DNA from: Pseudosulfitobacter sp. DSM 107133
GTDB taxonomy: Bacteria; Pseudomonadota; Alphaproteobacteria; Rhodobacterales; Rhodobacteraceae
Assembly: GCF_022788695.1 (NCBI RefSeq)
Contig: NZ_CP085154.1
Span: forward strand, 558,001-622,000
DNA length: 64,000 bases
Reading direction: 5' to 3'
Shown: positions 1 to 8,892 of the stretch, in pieces
Numbering within the stretch: the first letter of the stretch is position 1
How the letters are laid out: the number at the start of each line of letters is the position of its first letter
Made by a program: the position numbers and the translations under genes
The notes under the pieces: model-generated
What the model was told of the DNA's origin: nothing
Databases searched by the model: none
The model's input: the letters and a program-made list of their open reading frames with translations, nothing else

Positions 1-2360
1 TGCCCGCGCTGTCCCAAAGTCTGTTTTCACCCGCCGCCGATGACCCCGCGTCCGAAGCGACGCCCGCGACCGGGGCTGCCACCGATGCGCTGGCCGAAAC
101 CCTGCGCAAGGCCCGCGAGGCGGGGTTGAGCGTGATTGTCGTGGATGCCGACGGCAAGGTGATCACACCCCCCGCACCCGAAGAGCCTGCCACCGAACCG
201 GTGCCTGCGGGTATGCAGGGGTCTACGCTGATGAAGGCGAAAAAGCGCGGTGACGAATTTCGCAGCACGCTACGCGAGCGGCTGGATGCGCTGCCGGATT
301 CGCTGAACGAGGTCCGCTATATTCTGCGCGCCACCAGCCCCGACGGGCGCATCATGACCTATGTCGAGACGTTGTTTTTCAGCGCCTTGTTGATCTTGAT
401 CGGTGGTCTGGTAATGCGGCTCGGGCTGGGCCCCTATGTTTTCAAAGGCTATGTGACGGGTCGCATTCTGGATGACCCGCAAGGCTATCGCGAGAAAATG
501 CCGTTTCTGGTGTTCCGTTTTTTTGTGGGCATCGTCAGCACGCTGATTGCGCTGGGCATTGCCTATATCCTGGGCAAGCTGTTCTTTCCGCCGGTGACAG
601 ACACCTCTGTGCAATTCACCATTCTGGCCATCAATGCCGCGTTTTTTGCCTGCCGCACAGTGGGGGACGTGTGGCGCATGGTGCTGTCGCCGTTCCTTGC
701 GCAGTACCGGATTCCGCGTCTGTCCGACCGCGACGCCAAATGGCTGTACCGCTGGGCGTTTTATGTTGGGTCGCTGGATATCTGCGTTGTCATATTTGCC
801 ACATGGCTGGAAGATTTCGGGCTGAACTACAACGTCTATGCGATTGTCTTCGGTCTTCTCAGCCTGACGATGGCGCTGTTGAATATCCTGCTGTTGGTGG
901 TCAACAGAAAGGCGATTTCCAACGCCATCCGCAACGGGCGAACCAAGGCCGAGGTTACCTGGATCTTGCGGGCGGTGTCGGTGTGGTGGCTGCCGGTGAT
1001 GATTGTCTATGTCATCTTTGGCTGGTTTGAGCTGGCCTTTGATCTGGTGCTGGAAACGCCCACGTCGATTCCGCTGATCGCTGGCGCTTATGGCGTGCTT
1101 CTGACCATTCTGGTTGTCTACGGGGTCATCAACTATGTGATCGAATCCTATTTCGAACGCGCCCGCCAGATCGAGCTGATGAACGCGCAGGCCGAAAACG
1201 CGCATGAGGATGCGCAAGGCGCTGGCGCAACCGAGGGGGGCGAAACAGAGGGGGGTGATGCCGGTGATGAACCGGCCGAGCCGCAGTATATGCCACGCCA
1301 TGTCATGTTCACCTATGAACAGCTTGCGCGGCGGGTGTCGGGCATTCTGGCCTTTGTCGCGGGCACCTATGCGCTTTTGGTGATCTGGGGCCGCTCTGCC
1401 GACATGGTCGAGGGCAACATTCTGGGCCAGTCGCTGCTGGACATCATGGTAATCATTTTCATCGGCTACATTGTCTATCATGTGTTCCGCATCTGGATCG
1501 ACCGCAAGATTGCCGATGAACAGGGCGACGTGATGGAGGCGGAACTGGGTGACGAAGGCGGCGGTGCCAGCAGCGCCAGCCGTCTGGCGACCTTGCTGCC
1601 GCTGTTTCGCAACGTGATGCTGATCGTGGTGGTGGTGACGATCATCCTGATTATCCTGCTTGAGGTTGGCGTGAACGTCGGCCCGCTGTTTGCCGGTGCG
1701 GGTTTTGTCGGAGTTGCCATCGGCTTTGGCAGTCAATCGCTGGTGCGCGATGTGTTTTCGGGCGCGTTCTTTCTGTTCGACGATGCGTTTCGCAAGGGCG
1801 AATACATCGACGTGGGCGGGGTCAAGGGCACGGTTGAAAAGATCAGCGTGCGGTCGTTCCAGCTGCGTCACCATCTGGGTGCGCTGCACACAATGCCCTT
1901 TGGCGAGATACAGGTGATGACCAACTATTCGCGCGACTGGGTGATCATGAAGCTGCCCCTGCGCGTGACTTATGACACCGACGTGGAGAAGGTGCGCAAG
2001 CTGATCAAGAAACTGGGCGTCGAACTGCTGGACGATCCGGTGATCGGCGAAAACTTCATCCAGCCGCTGAAGTCACAGGGGGTGATCCAGATGGAAGACA
2101 GCGCCATGATCATCCGGGTCAAGTTCATGACCAAACCGGGCGATCAATGGCTGGTGCGCAAAAAGGTCTACGAGGAAATCCGCGCGTTGTTCGAGCGCGA
2201 AGGCATCCATTTTGCCCACCGCGAGGTCACAGTGCGTCTGGCGGATGGCAAAGTGTCGGAACTGGACCAGGAACAGCGCGATGCGGTGACCGCCGCCGCC
2301 CAGTCCGTGATCGAGGAAGATATCCACGACGCGGCCCAGGAGACAGGTGATGACAGATAG
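1..2360 (+). CDS. Large MscS-family mechanosensitive ion channel, 5' end outside the window
   Basis: The reading frame is open from base 3 with no stop before the first possible internal start (TTG at 126), so the gene is truncated by the left edge and its true start lies outside. The visible part is about 785 residues. It has many hydrophobic segments (roughly ten membrane helices), two charged loops, and a C-terminal MscS domain: a glycine/alanine-rich pore helix near GAGFVGVAIGFGSQ, then the beta domain with FRKGEYIDVGG and a cytoplasmic alpha/beta region. MscS proteins open under membrane tension to release solutes after osmotic downshock. Large relatives in Rhodobacteraceae often carry a periplasmic DUF3772 region, which would be in the missing part; that is inference. 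The acidic C-terminal tail is probably disordered. Confidence 0.9.
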   Translation, partial: PALSQSLFSPAADDPASEATPATGAATDALAETLRKAREAGLSVIVVDADGKVITPPAPEEPATEPVPAGMQGSTLMKAKKRGDEFRSTLRERLDALPDSLNEVRYILRATSPDGRIMTYVETLFFSALLILIGGLVMRLGLGPYVFKGYVTGRILDDPQGYREKMPFLVFRFFVGIVSTLIALGIAYILGKLFFPPVTDTSVQFTILAINAAFFACRTVGDVWRMVLSPFLAQYRIPRLSDRDAKWLYRWAFYVGSLDICVVIFATWLEDFGLNYNVYAIVFGLLSLTMALLNILLLVVNRKAISNAIRNGRTKAEVTWILRAVSVWWLPVMIVYVIFGWFELAFDLVLETPTSIPLIAGAYGVLLTILVVYGVINYVIESYFERARQIELMNAQAENAHEDAQGAGATEGGETEGGDAGDEPAEPQYMPRHVMFTYEQLARRVSGILAFVAGTYALLVIWGRSADMVEGNILGQSLLDIMVIIFIGYIVYHVFRIWIDRKIADEQGDVMEAELGDEGGGASSASRLATLLPLFRNVMLIVVVVTIILIILLEVGVNVGPLFAGAGFVGVAIGFGSQSLVRDVFSGAFFLFDDAFRKGEYIDVGGVKGTVEKISVRSFQLRHHLGALHTMPFGEIQVMTNYSRDWVIMKLPLRVTYDTDVEKVRKLIKKLGVELLDDPVIGENFIQPLKSQGVIQMEDSAMIIRVKFMTKPGDQWLVRKKVYEEIRALFEREGIHFAHREVTVRLADGKVSELDQEQRDAVTAAAQSVIEEDIHDAAQETGDDR

Positions 2361-2417
2361 GCCAGCCCCTTTGGGCGGCTGGCCCCCCTGCGCACGGGGC
2401 CGCCCTTTGTGCAGGGG
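2360..2417 (+). terminator. Tandem stem-loops after the MscS gene
   Basis: Starting on the last base of the stop codon is a perfect 8-bp stem (GGCCAGCC at 2360-2367 pairing with GGCTGGCC at 2377-2384). It is followed by a second inverted pair, CCCCTGC with GCAGGGG, ending near 2417. No T-tract follows either, so this is a candidate transcription end or mRNA-stabilising structure rather than a classic intrinsic terminator. It sits in the 175-bp gap before the helicase and could also be part of that gene's 5' leader. Confidence 0.4.
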
Positions 2418-2535
2418 TAACATTTGTGATGTATGCGGCTGCGAAAGCAGGCTAGAATGATGCGATGAATGCCCCTCGACAAGTGCTGTCAAAAGGCATA
2501 GATCGCGTCCCTTACGCAAACGAAAGCCAAAACCT

Positions 2536-4776
2536 TTGAAACAGAGCCTTGCCGACGCGCTGACCCAGCGCGGATATGAAACCCTCACGCCCGTACAGGA
2601 GGCTGTGACCGATCCGGCCCTTGAAGGGCAGGATTTGCTGGTGTCCGCCCAGACCGGATCGGGCAAGACCGTGGGCTTTGGCCTGGCGCTGGGCTCGACC
2701 CTGCTGGGCGACGGCGAAAGCTTTGATCCTGCAAACGCGCCGCTGGCGTTGGTGATCGCACCGACCCGCGAGCTTGCGATGCAGGTGAAACGCGAACTGG
2801 CGTGGCTGTATGAAAAGGCCGGCGTCGTGATGGCGTCCTGTGTGGGCGGCATGGACATGCGCGACGAACGTCGTGCGCTGGATCGCGGGGCGCATATCGT
2901 TGTGGCCACACCGGGCCGTCTGCGCGACCACATCATGCGCGGGTCGATCAACCTTGAATCGATCCGTGGCGTTGTTCTGGACGAAGCCGACGAAATGCTG
3001 GATCTGGGGTTCCGCGACGATCTGGAATACATCCTGGGCGAATGCCCCGAAGACCGCCGCACGCTGATGTTCTCGGCCACGGTGCCGAAATCCATCGCCG
3101 GTCTGGCGCAGAAATACCAGCGCAACGCGCAGCGGGTCACGACCCTGTCGGGCACGTCACAGCACGCCGATATCGAATACCGCGCCATGTCCGTGGCCAA
3201 CCACGATGGCGAAAGCGCCATCATCAACACGCTGCGGTTCTTCGAGGCGCCCAACGCCATCGTGTTCTGCAACACCCGTGCAATGGTCAACCGGATCACC
3301 ACACGCCTGTCGAACCGGGGTTTCTCGGTCGTGGCGCTGTCGGGCGAGTTGACGCAGGCCGAACGCTCGCACGCGCTGCAAGCCATGCGCGACGGGCGCG
3401 CCCGTGTCTGCGTGGCGACCGATGTGGCTGCGCGCGGCATCGACCTGCCCAACCTTGATCTGGTTGTGCACGCCGAACTGCCGTCGAACCACGAAACGCT
3501 GCTGCACCGCTCGGGCCGGACCGGCCGCGCGGGCCGCAAGGGCGTCAGCGCGCTGATCGTCACCGCCAAGGTGCGTTCGAAAGCGACCCGCATCCTGAAG
3601 ATGGCCCAGCTTGAGGCGACATGGGGCGAGGCGCCGAGTGCCGACGCCGTGCGCGCCGAGGACGAGGCCCGCCTGCTGGCCGATCCGATGTGGTACGAAC
3701 CCATCGAGGAAAGCGAAGCCGGTCTGGTCGCCAAACTGGCCGAGATGTACACGCCCGAGCAACTGGCCGCCGCCACCGTGCGCGTGCTGGCCCAACGCTA
3801 TACCGCGCCCGAAGATCTTTCGGCTGCCACCAACGAAGCACCGAAACCGCGCCAGGCCTTTGGCCCCAGCGTCTGGTTCTCTGTCTCGGGTGGTCGCAAT
3901 CAGGGTGTCGAAGTGCGCCGCCTGCTGCCGATCCTGTGCAAGGCCGGTGACGTGACCAAGGATGATCTGGGCGCGATCCGCATTTCCGATGATGCGTCCT
4001 TTGTAGAGCTGCTGCAATCCAGCGCCGACGGGTTCATGGCGGCCTTGGGCAATGACATGACTGTCGAGGGCGGGTTGAAGCTGGAGCGTCTGGCGACACC
4101 GCCCGCCGAGGCCAGCCGTCCCAAGCCCGCGTACAAGCCGCGCGATGACCGTGGTCCGGCCAAGGGTGGCAAGCCGCCCTACAAGGCCCGCGAAGGCGGC
4201 GAACGCGCCCCGCGTCCGCCGCGCGACGACAAGCCGAAAAAGCAGTGGGACGACAAACCCAAGAAACAGTGGGACGACAAGCCTCGTTCCGAACCGGCCC
4301 TGAGCCGCGCACCCGAAACCCATGCCGCGCCGAAATCCGACAAGCCTGCGTATAAATCCGCGTCCAAGCCGGAGTACAAGGCCAAGGCCGAGTACAAGGG
4401 CAACGCGGACCCCAAGCCCAAGTCGGACTATAACCCCGACGACAAGCCCGCGCGCAAAGGCCCGCCCAAATCGGCAGGCCCGATCGACTGGAACGATACT
4501 TCGACCCCGCGCCGCAAGAAGCCGAAAGGCGGCAAGCCCGCGACCCCGCACAGCGCGCACAAGAAAAAGCCGCGCTCGACCATGGATAACGCCCGCGCTG
4601 ATGGCGCCGTGACCACACCGCGTGGTGCGGGGCCCGGTGGCAAGCCCAAGGGCAAAGGCGCACCAGCGGGTGGCTTCAAAGGCAAACCAGCGGGCAAACC
4701 CGCCGGGAAACCCGCAGGCAAGCGCGGCTTTGCCGGACCGGGCGGCAGCCAGCCGCCGCGCAAACCGCGCGGTTAA
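2536..4776 (+). CDS. DEAD-box ATP-dependent RNA helicase with DbpA-like C-terminal domain
   Basis: The 746-residue protein has all core motifs of a DEAD-box helicase: a Q-motif region (TPVQEAV), motif I AQTGSGKT near residue 41, PTRELA, motif II DEAD at 149-152, SAT, and motif VI HRSGRTGRAGR. These enzymes unwind short RNA duplexes using ATP in ribosome assembly and RNA decay. Residues about 445-510 (VWFSVSGG onward) resemble the DbpA RNA-binding domain. The last ~220 residues are a basic, Lys/Pro-rich disordered tail with tandem KKQWDDKP units and GKPA repeats. The start is TTG: no in-frame ATG lies between it and the upstream region, and the Q-motif part begins right after. The start codon is therefore the least certain point. 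The gene converges on the ABC operon, and its stop overlaps that operon's last stop in TTAA. Confidence 0.92.
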   Translation: MKQSLADALTQRGYETLTPVQEAVTDPALEGQDLLVSAQTGSGKTVGFGLALGSTLLGDGESFDPANAPLALVIAPTRELAMQVKRELAWLYEKAGVVMASCVGGMDMRDERRALDRGAHIVVATPGRLRDHIMRGSINLESIRGVVLDEADEMLDLGFRDDLEYILGECPEDRRTLMFSATVPKSIAGLAQKYQRNAQRVTTLSGTSQHADIEYRAMSVANHDGESAIINTLRFFEAPNAIVFCNTRAMVNRITTRLSNRGFSVVALSGELTQAERSHALQAMRDGRARVCVATDVAARGIDLPNLDLVVHAELPSNHETLLHRSGRTGRAGRKGVSALIVTAKVRSKATRILKMAQLEATWGEAPSADAVRAEDEARLLADPMWYEPIEESEAGLVAKLAEMYTPEQLAAATVRVLAQRYTAPEDLSAATNEAPKPRQAFGPSVWFSVSGGRNQGVEVRRLLPILCKAGDVTKDDLGAIRISDDASFVELLQSSADGFMAALGNDMTVEGGLKLERLATPPAEASRPKPAYKPRDDRGPAKGGKPPYKAREGGERAPRPPRDDKPKKQWDDKPKKQWDDKPRSEPALSRAPETHAAPKSDKPAYKSASKPEYKAKAEYKGNADPKPKSDYNPDDKPARKGPPKSAGPIDWNDTSTPRRKKPKGGKPATPHSAHKKKPRSTMDNARADGAVTTPRGAGPGGKPKGKGAPAGGFKGKPAGKPAGKPAGKRGFAGPGGSQPPRKPRG

Positions 4777-5927
4777 GACTTGTAGGGGTCCAGGCTGTCC
4801 CGCAGCCCGTCGCCCAGAAAGTTGAACGCCAGTACCACGAAAATGATCGGCAGCATCGGGATCGCCGTCCACGGATAGATCTCGATGCTGGCCAGATTTT
4901 GCGCATCGTTCAGCATCACGCCCCAGCTGACCGCAGGCGCACGCAGCCCCAGCCCCAGAAACGACAGCGCGGTTTCGCCCAAAATCATCGCAGGGATCGA
5001 CAGTGTTGCACTGGCGATCAGGTGCGACATGAAATTGGGCAGCAGGTGGCGGCGGATCACCCGCCCCGGCCGCGCGCCCATCATTTCAGCGGCGCGCACA
5101 TATTCTTCCTCACGCAGGCTCAGGAATTTCGAGCGCACAGCCCGCGCCAGCCCCGGCCAGTCAAGGATGCCGAGGATGATCGAGATGATGAAGAACACCG
5201 CCACCGGCCCCCAGTTCGACGGCACCGCCGCCGACAGCGCCAGCCACAGGGGCAGTTCGGGCAGGCTGCGCAGGATTTCGATGGCACGGTTGATGATCCA
5301 GTCGGTCTTGCCGCCGAAATAGCCCGCGATCGAGCCAAAGAAGATGCCCAGAATAAACGACACGGTGATACCGATGATGCCCACGGTCAGCGACAGCTGC
5401 GCGCCGTACAGGATACGGCTGAACACATCGCGGCCCAGCCTGTCGGACCCGAACAGGAACACCGTCGCCCCTTCGGGCGCGCAAAACAGGTGGGTGTCTG
5501 ACGGAATGAAGCCCAGCAGGTTATAGCTGCCGCCCTCGCAGAACATCTCCAGCCGCATCGGCCTGTCGGTGTCGGTTTCGTACTGCCAGCGGAAGTTTTC
5601 CAGATCAGCCGCACCGGTGGTGGCATAGACATAGGGGCCGATCAGCGCGCCGTCGTGAAACCAGTGGATCGCCTGCGGCGGATGATACAGATATTCGGCG
5701 CTGCGCTCATTGGGCGTATAGGGCGCGATAAACCCCGCGACGGGCAGCATCAGGTAGCTGAACAGCAGAAACAGCCCCGAGATCAGTCCCAGCTTGTGCC
5801 GCCGGAACCGCCGCCAGACCAGCAGCCAGGCGGGGGCGTCCATGTCCTTGCGGTCCAGCTCGCTCAGATTGACATCTGGTTCATAGGGGGCGTCGTCGAC
5901 GTAGTGGTCACCGGGCAAATTGCTCAT
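4773..5927 (-). CDS. Oligopeptide-type ABC transporter permease (OppC/YejE-like)
   Basis: 384-residue inner-membrane permease, last gene of a four-gene minus-strand operon. The N-terminal cytoplasmic part is acidic, then comes one membrane helix (near LGLISGLFLLFSYLM) and an unusually long periplasmic loop of about 100 residues containing two cysteines. The canonical binding-protein-dependent permease domain follows, with the coupling motif around EYVRAAEMMGARPGRVIRRHLLP. The family (OppC/DppC/YejE) forms a heterodimeric channel with the OppB-type partner encoded just upstream; the two genes overlap by 4 bases. The substrate cannot be read from sequence: peptides are typical, oligosaccharides occur in related rhizobial systems. 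Its stop codon shares TTAA with the convergent helicase gene. Confidence 0.9.
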   Translation of the reverse strand: MSNLPGDHYVDDAPYEPDVNLSELDRKDMDAPAWLLVWRRFRRHKLGLISGLFLLFSYLMLPVAGFIAPYTPNERSAEYLYHPPQAIHWFHDGALIGPYVYATTGAADLENFRWQYETDTDRPMRLEMFCEGGSYNLLGFIPSDTHLFCAPEGATVFLFGSDRLGRDVFSRILYGAQLSLTVGIIGITVSFILGIFFGSIAGYFGGKTDWIINRAIEILRSLPELPLWLALSAAVPSNWGPVAVFFIISIILGILDWPGLARAVRSKFLSLREEEYVRAAEMMGARPGRVIRRHLLPNFMSHLIASATLSIPAMILGETALSFLGLGLRAPAVSWGVMLNDAQNLASIEIYPWTAIPMLPIIFVVLAFNFLGDGLRDSLDPYKS

Positions 5928-6952
5928 CCTTCGCGCGCTCCGTAACGGATGCGCGGATCAAGCAGCACCAGCAGCAGATCGGAAATCATCGTGCCGATCA
6001 GGGTCAGCAGGGCCACGAACATCAACACGAAACCGGCCAGAAACTGATCTTGGGTTTTCAGCGCAACCAGCAAGGCCGGCCCGATGGTTTGCAGCCCCAG
6101 CACCACCGACACCAGAACCGAGCCCGACACCATCGCGGGCAGCAGGTTGCCGATGTCAGCGACAAAGGGGTTGAACGCCATGCGCAGCGGATATTTCGCC
6201 AGCAGTCGGGCAGGGGCCAAGCCCTTGGCCTTGGCGGTCTCGACATAGGGCTTGCTCAGCTCGTCCAGCATATTGGCGCGCAGCCGCTGCATCATTGCCG
6301 CCGCGCCCGATGTGCCAATGACAAAGGTGGGAACGATCAGGTGAACAAGGATCGACTGCACTTTGGCCGGGCTCATCGGTTCGCCTTCGAATTCGGGGGC
6401 CATCAGGCCGCCGATAGGCAGGCCCATGTATTTGTGTCCGTAATAGAACAGCATGAGTGCGAGCAGAAAGTTCGGCGTTGCCAGCCCCAGATAGCCGACA
6501 AAGGCCGCTGAATAGTCCACCCAGGTTTCGGATTTCGCTGCCGCCAGCACCCCCAGCGGCAAGGCCACCACATAGACGAAAAGCACTGCGGCAAGGTTCA
6601 CCAGCACCGTCAGCCACAGCGCGTCTCCGACGATTTCAGCCACCGGCTGGTCAAACTCGAAAGACCAGCCGAAATCGCCCTGTAACATGCCGCTGAACCC
6701 CTGCGGGCCGGGGGCGGCACCGACCCAGATCAGGTATTGCATCCACAGGGGGCGATCCAGCGCGTATTCGGTGCGCAGGAACTCTGCCTTGGCGACACCT
6801 TCGGCCTGACCCGTGGCACGCAATTCCGCAATCTGGTTTGACAGATAGTCGCCAGGAGGCAGGTTGATGATGGCAAAGACCAGGATCGACACCACCCACA
6901 GCGTCAGCAGCATGGTCAGCAGACGATAGCCTGCGTATTTCAGAAACATCAT
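5924..6952 (-). CDS. Oligopeptide-type ABC transporter permease (OppB/YejB-like)
   Basis: 342 residues with six predicted membrane helices. It starts with the typical OppB first helix (YAGYRLLTMLLTLWVVSILVF), followed by a large periplasmic loop. The coupling segment is near PYVETAKAKGLAPARLL. The protein pairs with the OppC-type permease downstream to form the translocation channel, energised by the fused ATPase encoded first in the operon. It overlaps both neighbours by 4 bases, indicating translational coupling. The loop between helices 1 and 2 is longer than in E. coli DppB, as is common in YejB-like permeases; functional equivalence to YejB (microcin C uptake) is not implied. Confidence 0.9.
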   Translation of the reverse strand: MMFLKYAGYRLLTMLLTLWVVSILVFAIINLPPGDYLSNQIAELRATGQAEGVAKAEFLRTEYALDRPLWMQYLIWVGAAPGPQGFSGMLQGDFGWSFEFDQPVAEIVGDALWLTVLVNLAAVLFVYVVALPLGVLAAAKSETWVDYSAAFVGYLGLATPNFLLALMLFYYGHKYMGLPIGGLMAPEFEGEPMSPAKVQSILVHLIVPTFVIGTSGAAAMMQRLRANMLDELSKPYVETAKAKGLAPARLLAKYPLRMAFNPFVADIGNLLPAMVSGSVLVSVVLGLQTIGPALLVALKTQDQFLAGFVLMFVALLTLIGTMISDLLLVLLDPRIRYGAREG

Positions 6953-8892
6953 TCGCTCACCTGTGCTGTCTGCGCAGGCAGATCGAACCAGAATTCATCT
7001 ATCCGGTGCACACCGAAATGCGCCCCCGGATCCCATGCCCATGTCGCCACTTCGGGAACGTTGCGCAGGGCGTTGTTGACCACCACGGGCTGCGGCGCTT
7101 CGGACAGAATGCCGATGCCGTATTGTTCGCTGGCGTGGATATCCAGCATCTCGCGCCAGATGGCGCTGCGGGTGGCGGTGTCTGTGGCGGCGGTCCATTG
7201 GGCAGACAGCACCAGCAGCCGCTTGGCCGGTTCCATGTCGACAGGCTGGCCCACCGCACCGCGTGTCTGGTAATATTGGCCCCACATCGGCCATGCCATG
7301 AAATCCTGCTGGGTGGGGGCCAGATAGCCGGGAGGCGTATAGGGTTGCGGCAAGCCGTTGTCCCAGCCGTACCAGACCGCCGACATCGTCACGCCCGCAT
7401 AGACACGGTTGCGCAGGATGTCGCGGTCCAGCGGGCGCATCACCAGCCTGATCCCGATCTCGCGCCATGTGTCAGTGATGATGGCCAGCGCGTTTTCCAC
7501 CTCCTGGCGTTCGCCTGCGGTTTCAATCACGAATTCCATCGGCCGCCCGTCTGGCAGCTTGCGCAGCCCCGACGGTGTGCGCGCGGTCAGCCCCATGTCG
7601 TCCAGCAGCGCATTGGCGGCGGCGGGGTCATAGCTGGCCCAGGCGTGCAGGTTGGCCTCGCTGAAAAAGGCGCTGTCGGGCAGGGCGGTCATACCGCCCT
7701 CCAGCCCCAGCCCGAAATACAGGGCGCGGTTGATCATGTGCCGGTCAATCGCCATCGACAAGGCACGGCGAAAGCGCACATCGCGGATCACCTCGCGCCA
7801 GACAGGATCGGCAAAATTCAGGTTGGGATAGATGGCAATCTGGCTGGCAGCACCATTGCCCCACAGCAGGGTGTGATAGTTCGCACCGTCGCTTTCGCCC
7901 TTTTTCAGGATTGCCACATCGTTGAAATCCAGCCCCCGCGCTTGCAGGTCTGCTTCGCCTGCGTTGGATTTTGCAGCGACCAGTCCGGCCCCCACAACGG
8001 TCATCTCCACCACGTCGATATAGGGCAGTTGTACACCGCGCGCGTCGATCCGGTGAAAATACGGATTGCGCACAAACAGCTGACGCGACGATTTGGTGGC
8101 GGTTGCGCTCATCCACGGTTGCAGGGTGGGCAGCTGTGGATTGTCGAATTTGTACATATTGTCGACGCGGTTGTGCAGCGCCGCCCAACTGCGTACCCGG
8201 CGTTTGTCGATTTCCTTTTCCAGTGCCTCGGGGTCGGCATAGTCAACGTGAAACTGCTTGAGATAGGCCGAGGGACGGTAGATAAACGGAGGCGCTGCCG
8301 CCGCCAGCAGTTGCAGGAATTCGGGGTTGGGCACGGGCCATTCGATCACCACGGTCAGCGGGTCGGGAAAGCGCATCGTGGCCAGAAATTGCCCCACACG
8401 CATCACCTCGGGGGGACCGTTGGGGCTGAGTTCAGGATTGTTGGCGACGTCGTTCCACCAATATGCGAAATCCGCCGAGGTAAAGTCTGCCCCGTCCGAC
8501 CATTTGTGCCCCTTGCGCAGATGCAGCGTAAAGCGGCGCCCCTCTTCGACAGTCACATCACGCAGAATGTCGGGCTTGAGCTGGTAATTCTGGTCATAGC
8601 CCACCAGCCGGGCATAGCCGTAAACCACCATTTGCCGCACGTCCTTGGTGCGCGAGACCATGGTGCGCAGCGTGCCGCCCTGTTTGCCAAAGCTGCGGCC
8701 CTTGGCTTCCAGATCAACCACCAGCGGCTCTTGAGGGATGCGTTGTGCAGTGGGGGGCATATGGCCTTTGGCAACGTCGTCGGCCCAGAATGCGGTTTCC
8801 TGTACATCGGCGGGCAGCAGCGGCTGGGCACCGAGCGGGCTGGTCAGCCCCATGACGGCGGCCAGCAGCAAGGGGCGCAATCGCTTAAACAT
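6949..8892 (-). CDS. Periplasmic solute-binding protein of an oligopeptide-type ABC transporter (SBP_bac_5)
   Basis: 647 residues with a clear signal peptide: a basic start, then LLLAAVMGL, with likely cleavage after LGA near residue 22. The mature part fits the DppA/OppA family of extracellular binding proteins: LKPDILRD, the LRKGHKWSDG motif, and a C-terminal lobe with PYTPPGYL-like loops. It is longer than DppA (about 535) and nearer to the large YejA/AgpA-type proteins. It should capture substrate in the periplasm and hand it to the two permeases. It overlaps the ATPase gene upstream by 8 bases and the permease downstream by 4. Substrate is unknown: peptide or glycoside are both possible. 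Confidence 0.88.
   Translation of the reverse strand: MFKRLRPLLLAAVMGLTSPLGAQPLLPADVQETAFWADDVAKGHMPPTAQRIPQEPLVVDLEAKGRSFGKQGGTLRTMVSRTKDVRQMVVYGYARLVGYDQNYQLKPDILRDVTVEEGRRFTLHLRKGHKWSDGADFTSADFAYWWNDVANNPELSPNGPPEVMRVGQFLATMRFPDPLTVVIEWPVPNPEFLQLLAAAAPPFIYRPSAYLKQFHVDYADPEALEKEIDKRRVRSWAALHNRVDNMYKFDNPQLPTLQPWMSATATKSSRQLFVRNPYFHRIDARGVQLPYIDVVEMTVVGAGLVAAKSNAGEADLQARGLDFNDVAILKKGESDGANYHTLLWGNGAASQIAIYPNLNFADPVWREVIRDVRFRRALSMAIDRHMINRALYFGLGLEGGMTALPDSAFFSEANLHAWASYDPAAANALLDDMGLTARTPSGLRKLPDGRPMEFVIETAGERQEVENALAIITDTWREIGIRLVMRPLDRDILRNRVYAGVTMSAVWYGWDNGLPQPYTPPGYLAPTQQDFMAWPMWGQYYQTRGAVGQPVDMEPAKRLLVLSAQWTAATDTATRSAIWREMLDIHASEQYGIGILSEAPQPVVVNNALRNVPEVATWAWDPGAHFGVHRIDEFWFDLPAQTAQVSE

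Noticed and set aside
270..1889. Long antisense open frame opposite the MscS gene
   Set aside because: Composition is His/Gln/Arg-rich with no domain; the plus strand carries a clear channel. It is a mirror frame of GC-rich coding DNA.
126..2360. TTG at 126 as the start of the first gene
   Set aside because: The frame is open and coding-like back to base 3 with no stop, and TTG lies inside it without a ribosome site.
2073..3776. 567-codon antisense frame over the MscS end and the helicase
   Set aside because: Spans two real genes and their gap, Ser/Arg-rich, no recognisable motif.
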